Shown here: positions 8,383-17,552 of the stretch, one piece after another
How positions within the stretch are numbered: the first letter of the stretch is position 1
Layout: every line of letters starts with the position of its first letter
Source of the DNA: Nocardioides potassii
Lineage (GTDB): Bacteria; Actinomycetota; Actinomycetes; Propionibacteriales; Nocardioidaceae
Direction of reading: 5' to 3'
NCBI RefSeq assembly: GCF_021648885.1
Contig: NZ_JAKJHZ010000007.1
Span: 434,001 to 498,000, forward strand
Length of the DNA stretch: 64,000 nucleotides
The notes under the pieces: generated by a model
Database searches by the model: none
The model's input: the letters and a program-made list of their open reading frames with translations, nothing else
What the model was told of the DNA's origin: nothing
Program-made: the position numbers and the translations under genes

Positions 8383-11300
8383 TCAGCGGGCGACGCGGAA
8401 CCCCTCGACGTACGCCGTCCCCCGCTTGACCACGAGCCGGAGGCGGTGGGGGCGGTCGGTGCCGAGCCCGCTGACGACCGCGTGCCGGTCGAGGCGCGGG
8501 CTCGTACGACGTCCGGCGAACGAGACGGTGCCGACGCGGGTGCCGTCGACGAACAGCACCGCCCTGCCGCCACGCTTGGCCGTCCCGAAGACCACGTCGA
8601 CCGCGTCACCCTGGAAGCCGACGCGCAGCACGTCGCGCCCGGGGCGCTTGCCGCGGTTGTCGCAGTAGGAGCCGCCGGGCGCGTCGCCCTGCATCACCCG
8701 CCAGCTGCCGAGGTGGCCGACCGAGCGTCCCTGGCACGGCAGCGCCCGGGTGAGCGTGGCCGGCGCCGCCGAGGCGACCGTGACGCTCGCCTGGTCCGCG
8801 CCGGCACCCGATCCCGAGCCCGTGCCCGGGGTCGGGGTGGTCGTCGGGGTGGGTGTCGGCTGCCCCGGCTGGGTGATCGTGATCCGGACCGTCGCGGTGT
8901 CGGTCAGACCGGCCGCGTCGGACACGGTCACCGTGGCGTCGTACGTCCCGGGGTTGCCGTAGGTGTGCGTGACGACCGCCCCGGTGGCGTCCTTGGTGGA
9001 GCCGCCGTTGCCGAAGTCCCACGAGAACGTCAGTCCGTCGGGCGTCTCGGCATCGGTGCTGCCGCTGGCGTCGAGCGTCACCTTCGTGCCGGGCGTGCCG
9101 GTGGTGGGCGTGGCGGTCGCCATGGCGTCGGGCGCGGTGTTGGCCGGGGGGACCGGCTCGTCGCCGTAGCCGTAGTCGAAGTCCGCGCAGCCGGCACCCA
9201 TGTCGAACCGGACGTCGCCGGTCAGGTCGCCGTCGGAGGCCTGCGGGCCCTCGCCGGCGACGGTGCCGTCACCGTTGCCGGTCATGTCGAGCACGTCGAA
9301 GGTCAGGCAGTCGTAGTCGAACTCCCAGTTGCCCGAGGTGCTGCTGGGGTCGGCGTAGTTGTCGGTCCACCCGTCCCCGCCGTCGGAGAAGTGCGAGTCG
9401 TCGGCCGCGTCGGTCCACGCGGCGTCGTTGAGGTCGGGCGTGTCGCTGCCCGGCTCGGGCTGGCTGTCCAGCGGCGACTGCGCGGGCGGGTCGTCGGTGC
9501 CGGCGTTGCCGTAGCCGTGCGCCTCGTCGGTGTACGACGTGTAGAACCCGGACGCGAACTCCGGGGCGCCGCGGTCGGCCTGGCCGTTGCCGTCGAGGTC
9601 GAAGCCCGAACGGTCGCGCATCTCCATGTAGTAGGCGTGGTCCGAGGGACCCTCTGCGCCGCCGGCGACGTACTGCCACCCCTGGCCGCACGTGCCCGGA
9701 CCGTCGGCCCGGCAGCCGCCGTTGAAGACCCGGGGGTCCTCGGTCGTGCCGCTGGTCTCGAAGTCCGTCGCGTAGATCTCGCGCGTGCTGCCGTCGGGCA
9801 GCGTGGCGGTGATCGCGACGTCGTCGATGAACCAGCCGGGGCGTGCCAGGCCGGGATCGGTGGCGTAGCTGAACCGCAGGACCGGGGCCTCGGCGCCGAC
9901 CAGGTCGGAGATGTCGTAGCGGTCGGCGAGGAACACCATGTCGGGGGTGTTGCCGAGCTTGCGGTCGGTCGCCTCCGTGCCGGCGTCGTAGGAGCCGGAC
10001 GTGCCGGTGATGCCGTTGTCGTAGGCCGCCTGGCAGCCGTTCTGGTTGGGGTTCCCGGCGAGCGGGTCGGTGTTGGAGGTGGTGTAGCCGTTGGCCGACG
10101 GGTGCGAGGTGAAGTCCTTGCCGCCGTCCTCCGACGTCAGGACGAAGCCGTAGTCGAAGTCCCACTCGATGTCCCACATCGACTTCATGTCGAGCGAGAG
10201 CGTCGTGCCGGCGGGCAGCGACGCCGCCTCGGGGATCGCCAGGTCGAAGTTGTGCCCGCCGTCGTCGGTCGAGCAGCCGAAGTCGTTGCCCGAGCGCGAC
10301 CACCAGGTGTGCGACGCCGTTGCCCTGTCACCGGTGTCGAACTTCGCCGGGTCCAGGAGGACGCGCCCCGGGAGCTTGGCGACGTACATCTGCGAGTTCT
10401 GCACACGGCCCACGCCGCCCTGGCCCTCGGTGAGGGTGTACGGCGTCCCGGTGGGCGTCTGCCACGTGATGGTGTCCGTGTCCTGCTTGGAGTCCGTGAT
10501 GCCGGTCTCGGTGCGGTCGGAGTCGAGCACCTCGGGCACCACCCAGCCGAGCTCCTGGCGGCCGAACGCGTCGATGTTGTGCGACTTGTCGGTCGCCATC
10601 AGGTTCCAGTCGCCGTAGGTCTCGCGGCTACCGGTCGAGTAGAAGTCGGGCAGGCCGAGCGAGTGGCCGTACTCGTGCGAGATCACCGAGGCATGGTCGA
10701 TCGCCGTCTCGGGGTTGAGGTTGTAGGGACCGACGCGGACGAACACCTTGAGTTGGTCGCCCTTGTCGGTGGTCGTCATCGTCGAGTAGCTGTCGTCGGT
10801 GTACCAGAGCGGCCGGCCCTCGAGGTCCTTCAGCTGATCGTCGGTGGTGAACCCGGGCAGCCCGGTCCGGGGGTCGGTGTAGTAGAACTCCAGGCTCGAC
10901 GAGTGCGGCCAGATGTTGTCGTACGGCGCGTCCGGCAGGCCGGTCGTCGGGTTCGGCAGGTCGCAGCCCGCGACGCTCAGCTGGGACGCGCCGTTGCCGC
11001 CGCAGCCGGCGAAGACGGCCATGAAGAAGTCGACCACGCCGTCCTTGTCGGTGTCGTAGTCGGAGTAGTCGATCTCCGGGTCGGCGATGGCGGCCGCGTC
11101 GACGACGATCTTGCCGGTCGGTCCGCACCCCGAGTCGATCTGCTGGAGCGCGCCGACGCCGGCGAGGGAGCCGATGACCGCCGAGCCGTTGGCGTCCGAG
11201 CCGTAGTAGCCGGTGGTGCCGGGCAGCTGGTAGACGCCGTTCTTGATCCGCTGGGTGTAGAGCGGGGCGGCCGGCAGGTCCTCGTTCGTGAAGCCGGCAC

Positions 11301-12141
11301 ACGTCTGGCCGGGCACCACCTTGGTGAAGGGGAACGGCTTGCCGCCGCCGGTCAAGGTGTTGGCCCCGGGGTAGTCGAAGCCGGCGGTCGTGATGCCCGT
11401 CGAGGGGACCGTGCCGTGGGGGTAGAGCTGGCCCAGGCTCATCTCTTGGAAGAGGTTGAAGGTGGAGCCCTCGTAGGTCGGGTCGTTGATGACGGTGTCG
11501 AGCGAGCGGTCGTGCGTGCCGTAGCCGCGGTCGGTGTAGGCGACGGGCACGACCGGGAACGGCCGGTCGCCGTAGCGCGCGGTGTCGTACTCCGAGCCCG
11601 GTGGGATGACCTTGGGGCCGTGGCTGGTGAGCGCCTCGGAGGCGCCGCCGACGGTGACGGTGGCGGTCGTCGACAGGTCGCGCCACACGATCGTGGACAG
11701 CTGCTGGGTGGTCGCCGCCTCGCTCTCCAGCACGAGGGTCCGGCTGGCGCCGGCGGCGAGGCTGCCGACGCTCCACGTGTACGACGGACCGTTCACGGTC
11801 GTCGTACCGGCCTTGAGGATCGTGCTCCCCACCGGCGCGGCGACGACGACGGACGCGCCGGTGACGGGCAGCTGCGAGGTGTTGCGGACGATGATCCGCG
11901 AGGGGTAGGTCTCGCCGGGCTTGACCCAGCCGACGGCGGAGACGAAGGAGTTCTCGACCTCGAGCCCGCCGACCACCCCCTCGGAGACGACGGCCCGGGT
12001 CGCGGGTGCGGCGGCGGCGGCGGGGGCGGGCGAGGCGGTGGCGGAGCCGGACGTGACCGTGGTGACGGTCAGCAGTCCGGCGAGGAGCGCGGTCGCGGCG
12101 GCCGTGGTGCGGCGGGCGGCGATCCGATGGGATGCGGTCAT
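8383..12141 (-). CDS. Secreted M6-family metalloprotease (immune inhibitor A-like) with PKD domain
   Basis: A 1252-residue exported protease. The signal peptide covers about residues 1-36. The zinc site is HEYGHSLGLPDFY with HEYGH at 489-493, a HExxHxxGxxD motif, and a conserved Met-turn-like LMATDK follows. An Asp-rich DYDTDKDGVVDFF segment before the catalytic site probably binds calcium. After the catalytic and beta-sandwich regions comes a PKD domain (DASGSTDAETPDGLTFSWDF and VTHTYGNPGTYDATVTVSD are its core), a Pro/Thr linker, and a 120-residue Cys-containing basic C-terminal domain that I do not recognise. Bacillus InhA proteins are much shorter, about 760-800 residues. A GAGGAAA ribosome-binding site precedes ATG 12141. 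The gene sits in an insert between the conserved cca and ino1 regions. Substrate unknown. Confidence 0.88.
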   Translation of the reverse strand: MTASHRIAARRTTAAATALLAGLLTVTTVTSGSATASPAPAAAAAPATRAVVSEGVVGGLEVENSFVSAVGWVKPGETYPSRIIVRNTSQLPVTGASVVVAAPVGSTILKAGTTTVNGPSYTWSVGSLAAGASRTLVLESEAATTQQLSTIVWRDLSTTATVTVGGASEALTSHGPKVIPPGSEYDTARYGDRPFPVVPVAYTDRGYGTHDRSLDTVINDPTYEGSTFNLFQEMSLGQLYPHGTVPSTGITTAGFDYPGANTLTGGGKPFPFTKVVPGQTCAGFTNEDLPAAPLYTQRIKNGVYQLPGTTGYYGSDANGSAVIGSLAGVGALQQIDSGCGPTGKIVVDAAAIADPEIDYSDYDTDKDGVVDFFMAVFAGCGGNGASQLSVAGCDLPNPTTGLPDAPYDNIWPHSSSLEFYYTDPRTGLPGFTTDDQLKDLEGRPLWYTDDSYSTMTTTDKGDQLKVFVRVGPYNLNPETAIDHASVISHEYGHSLGLPDFYSTGSRETYGDWNLMATDKSHNIDAFGRQELGWVVPEVLDSDRTETGITDSKQDTDTITWQTPTGTPYTLTEGQGGVGRVQNSQMYVAKLPGRVLLDPAKFDTGDRATASHTWWSRSGNDFGCSTDDGGHNFDLAIPEAASLPAGTTLSLDMKSMWDIEWDFDYGFVLTSEDGGKDFTSHPSANGYTTSNTDPLAGNPNQNGCQAAYDNGITGTSGSYDAGTEATDRKLGNTPDMVFLADRYDISDLVGAEAPVLRFSYATDPGLARPGWFIDDVAITATLPDGSTREIYATDFETSGTTEDPRVFNGGCRADGPGTCGQGWQYVAGGAEGPSDHAYYMEMRDRSGFDLDGNGQADRGAPEFASGFYTSYTDEAHGYGNAGTDDPPAQSPLDSQPEPGSDTPDLNDAAWTDAADDSHFSDGGDGWTDNYADPSSTSGNWEFDYDCLTFDVLDMTGNGDGTVAGEGPQASDGDLTGDVRFDMGAGCADFDYGYGDEPVPPANTAPDAMATATPTTGTPGTKVTLDASGSTDAETPDGLTFSWDFGNGGSTKDATGAVVTHTYGNPGTYDATVTVSDAAGLTDTATVRITITQPGQPTPTPTTTPTPGTGSGSGAGADQASVTVASAAPATLTRALPCQGRSVGHLGSWRVMQGDAPGGSYCDNRGKRPGRDVLRVGFQGDAVDVVFGTAKRGGRAVLFVDGTRVGTVSFAGRRTSPRLDRHAVVSGLGTDRPHRLRLVVKRGTAYVEGFRVAR

Positions 12142-12163
12142 CGGTTTCCTCGGGTGACGGGCG

Positions 12164-12195
12164 CGTTCTCGGGACGCGTCGATGTCCCGAGAACG
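12164..12195. terminator. Inverted repeat after the ABC importer operon
   Basis: A perfect 11-bp inverted repeat (arms 12164-12174 and 12185-12195, 10-nt loop) lies after the permease stop at 12225 and before the protease start at 12141. It may terminate the importer transcript or act as an operator for the protease. There is no T tract to decide between them. Confidence 0.45.
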
Positions 12196-12224
12196 ACGTA
12201 TCGCGACCGAGGGTTACGCCGGGC

Positions 12225-13163
12225 TCATCCTTTGGTACCGGTGCTCGCGACGCCCTGGATGATCTGCCGCTGGCCGATGAAGAACACGATGACCATCGGC
12301 AGGGTGGTGATCACGCTGGCCGTGACGATCAGCTCCCAGTGCCACTCGCCGCCGAAGCCGAACTGGTCGAGCATCGACTTCAGTCCGCGCGGGACGGTGA
12401 AGTCCTCGCGGTCGCGGAGGTAGATCAGTCCGCGCATCAGGTCGGTCCACGCCGCCTGGAACTCGAAGAGGGCGACCACCACCAGAGCGGGCCGGGTCAG
12501 CGGCAGGGCGATGTGCCAGAAGACGCGCCAGTGACCGGCCCCGTCGATCTCGGCGGCGTCGAAGAGCTCGGGCGGCAGGCCGAGGAAGAACTGGCGGAGC
12601 AGGAAGATGTAGAACGCCGTCCCGAAGACGTTGCCGGCCCACAGCGGCGTGAGCGTCCCGACGAGGCCGAGGGAGTTCCAGATCAGGTAGGTCGGGATCA
12701 TCGTGGCCGCGCCGGGGATCATCATCGAGGCGAGCACGAGCCCGAACAGCAGGTTGCGGCCGCGGAACTGGTAGCGGGCGAAGCCCCAGGCGACCAGCGC
12801 GCTCGAGATCGTGACGGTCAGCGTCGCCATCACGGTCACGAAGGCGGTGTTCACCAGCCAGGCCGCCATCGGTGCGGCGTTCCAGACCTCGACGTAGTTG
12901 TCGAAAGTGAGGGTCTCGGGGATCAGCCGGTTGTCGAAGACGTCGCTGCGTGGCTTGAGCGACGCGCTGACCAGCCAGACGAACGGGTAGACGAACGCGA
13001 CCGTCATCAGCACCAGCGCAGCGCCGACGAGGACTCGCGCGACGGTCCCGCGCTGCCGCGGACTGCGCTGGGGCTCGGCCGGTACGGCGTCCTCGGTCGC
13101 CAGCCGCTCCGGCGTCACGCTCGTGGTCGGCCCGGCCTCGCTCGCCCGGTCCAGGGTGCTCAT
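12225..13163 (-). CDS. Carbohydrate ABC transporter permease (MalG/CUT1 type)
   Basis: A 312-residue inner-membrane permease of the binding-protein-dependent type. It has six expected helices and the EAA loop that docks the ATPase (AAEIDGAGHWRVFWHIALPL). A cytoplasmic N-terminal extension of about 45 residues precedes the first helix (VLVGAALVLMTVAFVYPFVW). ATG 13163 is preferred, with AGGGA upstream; a longer reading from 13247 would overlap the previous gene. It is the last gene of a three-gene importer operon. The substrate is not evident. Confidence 0.88.
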   Translation of the reverse strand: MSTLDRASEAGPTTSVTPERLATEDAVPAEPQRSPRQRGTVARVLVGAALVLMTVAFVYPFVWLVSASLKPRSDVFDNRLIPETLTFDNYVEVWNAAPMAAWLVNTAFVTVMATLTVTISSALVAWGFARYQFRGRNLLFGLVLASMMIPGAATMIPTYLIWNSLGLVGTLTPLWAGNVFGTAFYIFLLRQFFLGLPPELFDAAEIDGAGHWRVFWHIALPLTRPALVVVALFEFQAAWTDLMRGLIYLRDREDFTVPRGLKSMLDQFGFGGEWHWELIVTASVITTLPMVIVFFIGQRQIIQGVASTGTKG

Positions 13164-13233
13164 CTCGGGGTCCCTGCGGCGTTGTCCGACGGGAAAGTGA
13201 AGCGGAGGAGGCGGGGAACGTCGTGGGGTGAGT

Positions 13234-14196
13234 TCATCGCGCACCACCCGTGTAGTGGACGTAGCGCCGGCTCAGCATCACCTGCACGGCGGTGACCACC
13301 ATGACGATCGCGAAGAGCAGCACCGCCATCGCCGAGGCGTACCCCATGTGCAGGAACTCGAAGGCCTGCTGGAAGAGGTAGATGGCGTAGAAGAGGGCCG
13401 CGTCGTTGCTGTACGTCGTGTTGCCGGCGCCGAAGAAGGCCGTGTAGGCCTCGGTGAACGACTGCAGCGACGCGATCGTGTCGACGACGACGATGAAGTA
13501 GATGGTGGGGCTGATGATCGGCAGGACGACGTGCCACAGCCGTCGCCACCAGCTCGCGCCGTCGACGCGGGCCGCGTCGAGCAGCTCGTCCGGCACCTGC
13601 TGCAGCGCGGCGAGGAGGATGATGACGGACGAGCCCACGGTCCACAGCGAGGTCACCACGAGGCCGGGCTTGACCCAGTCGGGGTCGGTCGTCCAGTTCG
13701 GCCCGTTGATGCCGAACCAGCCGAGGAGCTCGTTGAGCAGGCCGCTCTGCCCGTTGAGCAGCATGAGCAGCAGCACGCCGACCGCCACGGGAGGCGTCAT
13801 CTTCGGCAGGAAGAACGCGGTGCGGAAGAAGCCGGCCGCGCGGCCGGCCCGCTGCAGCAGGAGCGCGAGCACGAGCGAGAAGACCAGCTGCGCCGGCACC
13901 GACATGAGCGTGTAGACGAAGGTGTTGCGCAGCGCCAGCATCACCTTCTCGTCGGACACCAGCTCGCGGTAGTTGTCCAGGCCGAGGAAGGTCGGGTCGT
14001 TGATGACGTCGTAGTCGGTGAGCGAGAGGTAGCCGGTGTAGACGACCGGGTACGCCATGAACACCAGGAACCCGACCAGCCACGGGCTGATGAAGAGGAG
14101 CGGGATCCACGCCCGGTGACGGCCGCTGCCGCCCCGGCGCCGCGGGGGACGCGCCGGGGCGGCAGTGCCGGTCGAGGCGGGGGCCGCGAGGCTCAC
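13234..14196 (-). CDS. Carbohydrate ABC transporter permease (MalF/UgpA type)
   Basis: A 320-residue permease with six expected helices, the first at WIPLLFISPWLVGFLVFMAY. The ATPase-docking EAA motif is AARVDGASWWRRLWHVVLPI. The start GTG at 14196 overlaps the stop of the substrate-binding protein gene (GTGA, 14193-14196), the usual sign of coupling; ATG at 14217 is an alternative. It pairs with the MalG-type permease downstream to form the membrane channel. Confidence 0.88.
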   Translation of the reverse strand: MSLAAPASTGTAAPARPPRRRGGSGRHRAWIPLLFISPWLVGFLVFMAYPVVYTGYLSLTDYDVINDPTFLGLDNYRELVSDEKVMLALRNTFVYTLMSVPAQLVFSLVLALLLQRAGRAAGFFRTAFFLPKMTPPVAVGVLLLMLLNGQSGLLNELLGWFGINGPNWTTDPDWVKPGLVVTSLWTVGSSVIILLAALQQVPDELLDAARVDGASWWRRLWHVVLPIISPTIYFIVVVDTIASLQSFTEAYTAFFGAGNTTYSNDAALFYAIYLFQQAFEFLHMGYASAMAVLLFAIVMVVTAVQVMLSRRYVHYTGGAR

Positions 14197-15569
14197 TTCT
14201 CGTCCCAGGTCGCCCACGCCTCGTCGAGCGCCTGCTGCGCTGCCTCCCGGGCGTCGGCCAGCGCGTCGGCAGGGTCCTTGTCACCGGTCAGCACCTTGTT
14301 GACCTCGTCCTGCCAGGCCTGCTCGAACTCGTCGCCCGCCGGGTTGGCCGGCATCGAGAAGGTGTGGTCGTTCGCCTCGTACATCGCGGCGACCGCCTGC
14401 GACCAGGCGTCGTCGCCGTCGGTGGGCGCCATCGCCCTGATCTGCTCGTCCGCGTCCTCGTTGGCCGTCAGGATGCCGGTGAAGAGGCCTCCGTCCTTCT
14501 TGCGCATCGCGACCCGCGCCTCGGCGGCCGCGATCCACGAGTCGGTCTCGGTCATCACCCGCGCCATCCGGCAGGCCGCCTCGGGGTCGGGGCTGCCCTT
14601 CGGGATCGCCCACGCCGAGCCGGAGGCCCACGCGATCGGCTCGCCCTGCTCGTCCCGGACGGTGTCGAAGGCCATCGGCGCGTTGGGCGAGACGTCGTTG
14701 AGCACGTTGACGTACCACTGCTCCATGGGCATCGCGCCGAGCGTGCCGCTCGCGAACTGGTTGCCGTCACCGAAGAAGTCGGCGGAGTCGCGTAGCGCCT
14801 TGACCTCGCCGAACCCGCCCTGGGCGTCGTACACCGAGACCGCCCACTCGAGCGCCTCGACCACCTCGGGGTCGTCGAGCTGGGCGGTGCGACCGTCCGC
14901 GGAGATCAGGTCCGCGCCGTTGGCCTTGGCCCACAGCGGCAGGAACTCGGGCAGCTTGCTGTCGTAGCCGATGGTCTGCAGGTCGCCGCCCTGCGTCTTC
15001 GTCATGTCCTTGTCGGCCTGCAGGACCGCGTCCCAGTCCGAGCCGTTGACGTCGTCGATCGTGTGGCCCGACTGCTGGAGCAGGTCGGCGTTGGCCTGCG
15101 TGAGCTGGACGACGTTGAACTCCGGGATGCCGTAGACCTCGTCGTCGAACGTCACCTCGTCGAGTGCGGACTTCCGGAAGACCGAGGTGTCGATGCCCTC
15201 GCCCTCGATGCAGTCGGTGAGCGGTACGACGGCGCCGCGGGAGGCGAACGTGCCGATCTGGCTGCGCTCGGCGTACACCAGCGACGGCGGCTTGCCCGAG
15301 GCGACGGAGGAGAGGAACTGCTGGATGTCGAGGTCGCCCTCGACGAGCTCGACCTTCGCGTCGCCGAGCTCCTTCTTGGCGCGGTCGAGCCGCGTGGTCG
15401 CGATCTCGTCACCGGCACCGAAGCCCATGACCTCGACCGTGCCGCTCAGCGTCGCGTTGCTGTCGAACGAGGCGTCCGAGGTCTCCTCCTCCGAGTCGCC
15501 CGTCCCCTGGGCGCACCCGGCGACCAGGCACGACGCTGCGAGGACCCCCACCACTCCACCGAGTCGCAT
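14193..15569 (-). CDS. Extracellular solute-binding lipoprotein, family 1 (sugar ABC importer)
   Basis: A 458-residue binding protein. The lipobox LVAGC puts the lipidated cysteine at residue 19, followed by an acidic linker. The body has the family 1 pattern: a VEVMGFG first strand, a PSLVYAERSQIG segment, and an Ala-rich C-terminal helix. GGAGGGAG lies upstream of ATG 15569. Together with the two permeases it makes a CUT1-type importer, but no ATPase gene is in the operon or anywhere in the window. Actinobacteria often share one MsiK ATPase among such importers. The LacI-type palindrome at 15624-15635 suggests repression relieved by the substrate sugar. Confidence 0.87.
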   Translation of the reverse strand: MRLGGVVGVLAASCLVAGCAQGTGDSEEETSDASFDSNATLSGTVEVMGFGAGDEIATTRLDRAKKELGDAKVELVEGDLDIQQFLSSVASGKPPSLVYAERSQIGTFASRGAVVPLTDCIEGEGIDTSVFRKSALDEVTFDDEVYGIPEFNVVQLTQANADLLQQSGHTIDDVNGSDWDAVLQADKDMTKTQGGDLQTIGYDSKLPEFLPLWAKANGADLISADGRTAQLDDPEVVEALEWAVSVYDAQGGFGEVKALRDSADFFGDGNQFASGTLGAMPMEQWYVNVLNDVSPNAPMAFDTVRDEQGEPIAWASGSAWAIPKGSPDPEAACRMARVMTETDSWIAAAEARVAMRKKDGGLFTGILTANEDADEQIRAMAPTDGDDAWSQAVAAMYEANDHTFSMPANPAGDEFEQAWQDEVNKVLTGDKDPADALADAREAAQQALDEAWATWDEK

Positions 15570-15623
15570 GATGTTCTCCCTCCACGGCCCGGCGGGTCCG
15601 GGACCGGGGATTCGGTACCCGGG

Positions 15624-15635
15624 AGAAGCGCTTCT
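15624..15635. promoter_or_regulatory. LacI-family operator of the sugar importer operon
   Basis: AGAAGCGCTTCT is a perfect 12-bp palindrome with the central CG step typical of LacI/GalR operators. It lies 55 bp before the start of the binding-protein gene. No LacI-type regulator gene is in the window, so the repressor must be encoded elsewhere. Confidence 0.7.
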
Positions 15636-15677
15636 ATCCGCGGGCGGCCGGGAGGCGGGCCACGAGCCGGGTACGAC

Positions 15678-15718
15678 GACGGCCCCGCGGGTCCGGGACG
15701 TGGACCTGCGGGGCCGTC
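15678..15718. terminator. Terminator hairpin downstream of ino1
   Basis: A 17-bp GC-rich stem (15678-15694 with 15702-15718, one G-T pair) and a 7-nt loop, starting 41 nt after the ino1 stop. The strand that would follow on the minus side has no T run, as is common in high-GC Actinobacteria. Confidence 0.75.
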
Positions 15719-15758
15719 GGTGTGTCGGGTGTCGCTCAGGCGTGGAGCGACGAGGGCG

Positions 15759-16841
15759 TCACTCGCCCGCGATGAACTTCTCGAGCTCGGCGCGACCGAT
15801 CTCGTCGGGCATCTGCACCGGCGGCGACTTCATCAGGTAGGTCGACGCGGGGATGATCGGGCCGCCGATGCCGCGGTCCTTGGCGATCTTCGCGGCGCGG
15901 ACGGCGTCGATGATGATGCCGGCCGAGTTCGGGGAGTCCCAGACCTCGAGCTTGTACTCGAGGTTGAGCGGGACGTCGCCGAACGCGCGACCCTCGAGGC
16001 GGACGTAGGCCCACTTGCGGTCGTCGAGCCACGCGACGTAGTCGGACGGGCCGATGTGGACGTTCTTGCTGTCGATCTTGTCGGCCAGCTCGCCCTTCAG
16101 GTTGGAGGTCACGGCCTGGGTCTTGGAGACCTTCTTGGACTCCAGGCGCTCGCGCTCGAGCATGTTCTTGAAGTCCATGTTGCCGCCGACGTTGAGCTGG
16201 TAGGTGCGGTCCAGCGCGACACCGCGGTCCTCGAAGAGCTTGGCCATCACGCGGTGGGTGATGGTGGCGCCGACCTGGCTCTTGATGTCGTCGCCGACGA
16301 TCGGGACGCCGGCGTCCTCGAACTTCTTGGCCCACACCGGGTCGGAGGCGATGAAGACGGGGAGGGCGTTGACGAAGCCCACGCCGGCGTCGATCGCGCA
16401 CTGGGCGTAGAACTTGTCGGCCTCCTCCGAGCCCACCGGGAGGTAGGACACGAGGACGTCGACCTCGGCGTCCTTGAGCGCCTGGACGACGTCGACCGGC
16501 TCGGCTGCGGACTCCTCGATGGTCTGGCGGTAGTACTTGCCGAGGCCGTCGAGCGTCGGGCCGCGCTTGACCTCGACGCCGAGGGTCGGGACGTCGGCGA
16601 TCTTGATGGTGTTGTTCTCGGAGGCGTTGATGGCCTCGGAGAGGTCCTTGCCGACCTTCTTGTCGTCGACGTCGAACGCGACGACGAACTCGACGTCCTT
16701 GACGTGGTAGTCGCCGAAGACGACGTGCATGAGACCCGGGACGGTCTGCGACGGGTCCGCGTCCTTGTAGTACTCAACGCCCTGGACGAGGGAGGTGGCG
16801 CAGTTGCCGACTCCGACGATCCCTACTCGTACCGAACCCAT
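15759..16841 (-). CDS. ino1: Myo-inositol-1-phosphate synthase
   Basis: A 360-residue NAD-dependent isomerase converting glucose 6-phosphate to myo-inositol 1-phosphate, the entry to phosphatidylinositol, mycothiol and related cell constituents. The N-terminal Rossmann motif is [16 protein letters not shown]. Further family marks are [46 protein letters not shown] and the Lys-containing [17 protein letters not shown]. The length matches the short actinobacterial form (Rv0046c). AAGGAGAG precedes ATG 16841. A PadR regulator lies 73 nt upstream on the same strand, the conserved actinobacterial pairing. Confidence 0.95.
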   Translation of the reverse strand: MGSVRVGIVGVGNCATSLVQGVEYYKDADPSQTVPGLMHVVFGDYHVKDVEFVVAFDVDDKKVGKDLSEAINASENNTIKIADVPTLGVEVKRGPTLDGLGKYYRQTIEESAAEPVDVVQALKDAEVDVLVSYLPVGSEEADKFYAQCAIDAGVGFVNALPVFIASDPVWAKKFEDAGVPIVGDDIKSQVGATITHRVMAKLFEDRGVALDRTYQLNVGGNMDFKNMLERERLESKKVSKTQAVTSNLKGELADKIDSKNVHIGPSDYVAWLDDRKWAYVRLEGRAFGDVPLNLEYKLEVWDSPNSAGIIIDAVRAAKIAKDRGIGGPIIPASTYLMKSPPVQMPDEIGRAELEKFIAGE

Positions 16842-16914
16842 GGGGCTCTCCTTCTCATCTACGGTCGTGCTTCTTGACGGGTGGTGGCCTTGCAGTGGCT
16901 TGCTGGTCGATCTG

Positions 16915-17481
16915 TCAGTCGGTGGGGGCCGACGGCGCGGGACGGGGCTCGCGCTCGGCCTGGATCAGGTCGGAGAGCCAACGCACCTCGCGCTCGACCG
17001 ATTCCACGCCGTGGCGCTGGAGCTCGGCGGCGTAGCGGTCGACCTCGGCCTGGGTCCGCTCGAGCTCGCCCTGCACCCGGGCGAGGCGCTCCTGCAGCCG
17101 CGAGCGGCGACCCTCGAGGACGCGGAGGCGGATCTCCATGTCGGTGGAGGAGAAGAACGCGAAGCGGATGTCGAAGTTGTCGTCCTCCCACGCGGTGGGG
17201 CCGACCTCGGCCATCAGCCGCTGGAAGTGCTCGTTGCCGGCGGGCGTCACCTCGTAGGTGATGCGGGGGCGACGGCTCGAGGGGCTCGCCGGTCCGGCGA
17301 CCTCGCGGATCAGGTCGGCCCGCAGCATCTTCTTGAGCGCCGGGTAGAGCGAGCCGTAGGACAGCACACGGCCCCATCCGAGCATGAGGTTGAGGCGCTT
17401 GCGCAGCTCGTAGCCGTGCATGGGTCCCTCGTGCAGCAGTCCGAGGACTGCGAGCTCGATGGTGTCCGCACGACGTGCCAT
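16915..17481 (-). CDS. PadR-family transcriptional regulator next to ino1
   Basis: A 188-residue repressor-type protein. Residues 1-85 are the PadR winged helix ([20 protein letters not shown], then [18 protein letters not shown] and [12 protein letters not shown]). The C-terminal half is a long charged coiled coil of the Vir_act_alpha_C type, used for dimerisation. It corresponds to Rv0047c upstream of ino1. The start ATG at 17481 follows a TACGAT -10 hexamer by 7 nt, so the mRNA is probably leaderless. A 5-3-5 dyad overlaps that promoter and could be its own binding site. Confidence 0.88.
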   Translation of the reverse strand: MARRADTIELAVLGLLHEGPMHGYELRKRLNLMLGWGRVLSYGSLYPALKKMLRADLIREVAGPASPSSRRPRITYEVTPAGNEHFQRLMAEVGPTAWEDDNFDIRFAFFSSTDMEIRLRVLEGRRSRLQERLARVQGELERTQAEVDRYAAELQRHGVESVEREVRWLSDLIQAEREPRPAPSAPTD

Positions 17482-17487
17482 GAGACC

Positions 17488-17546
17488 TATCGTACCGATA
17501 TATCCGCGCGTGACGAATCGGGCTGGCAGGTCGATCCCCGTACCCT
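17488..17546. promoter_or_regulatory. Divergent padR / PBP promoters with dyad
   Basis: On the minus strand TACGAT (17489-17494) serves padR. It sits inside the perfect dyad TATCG-TAC-CGATA (17488-17500), a candidate PadR operator. On the plus strand TACCCT (17541-17546) is 6 nt before the PBP start GTG at 17553. Confidence 0.55.
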
Positions 17547-17552
17547 GTTGCG

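Noticed and set aside
8446-12423. Open frame of 1325 codons opposite the M6 protease gene
   Set aside because: It is the antisense shadow of a real gene in high-GC DNA. Its translation is Arg/Val/Gly/Asp-rich with no domain, while the other strand has a signal peptide and zinc motif.
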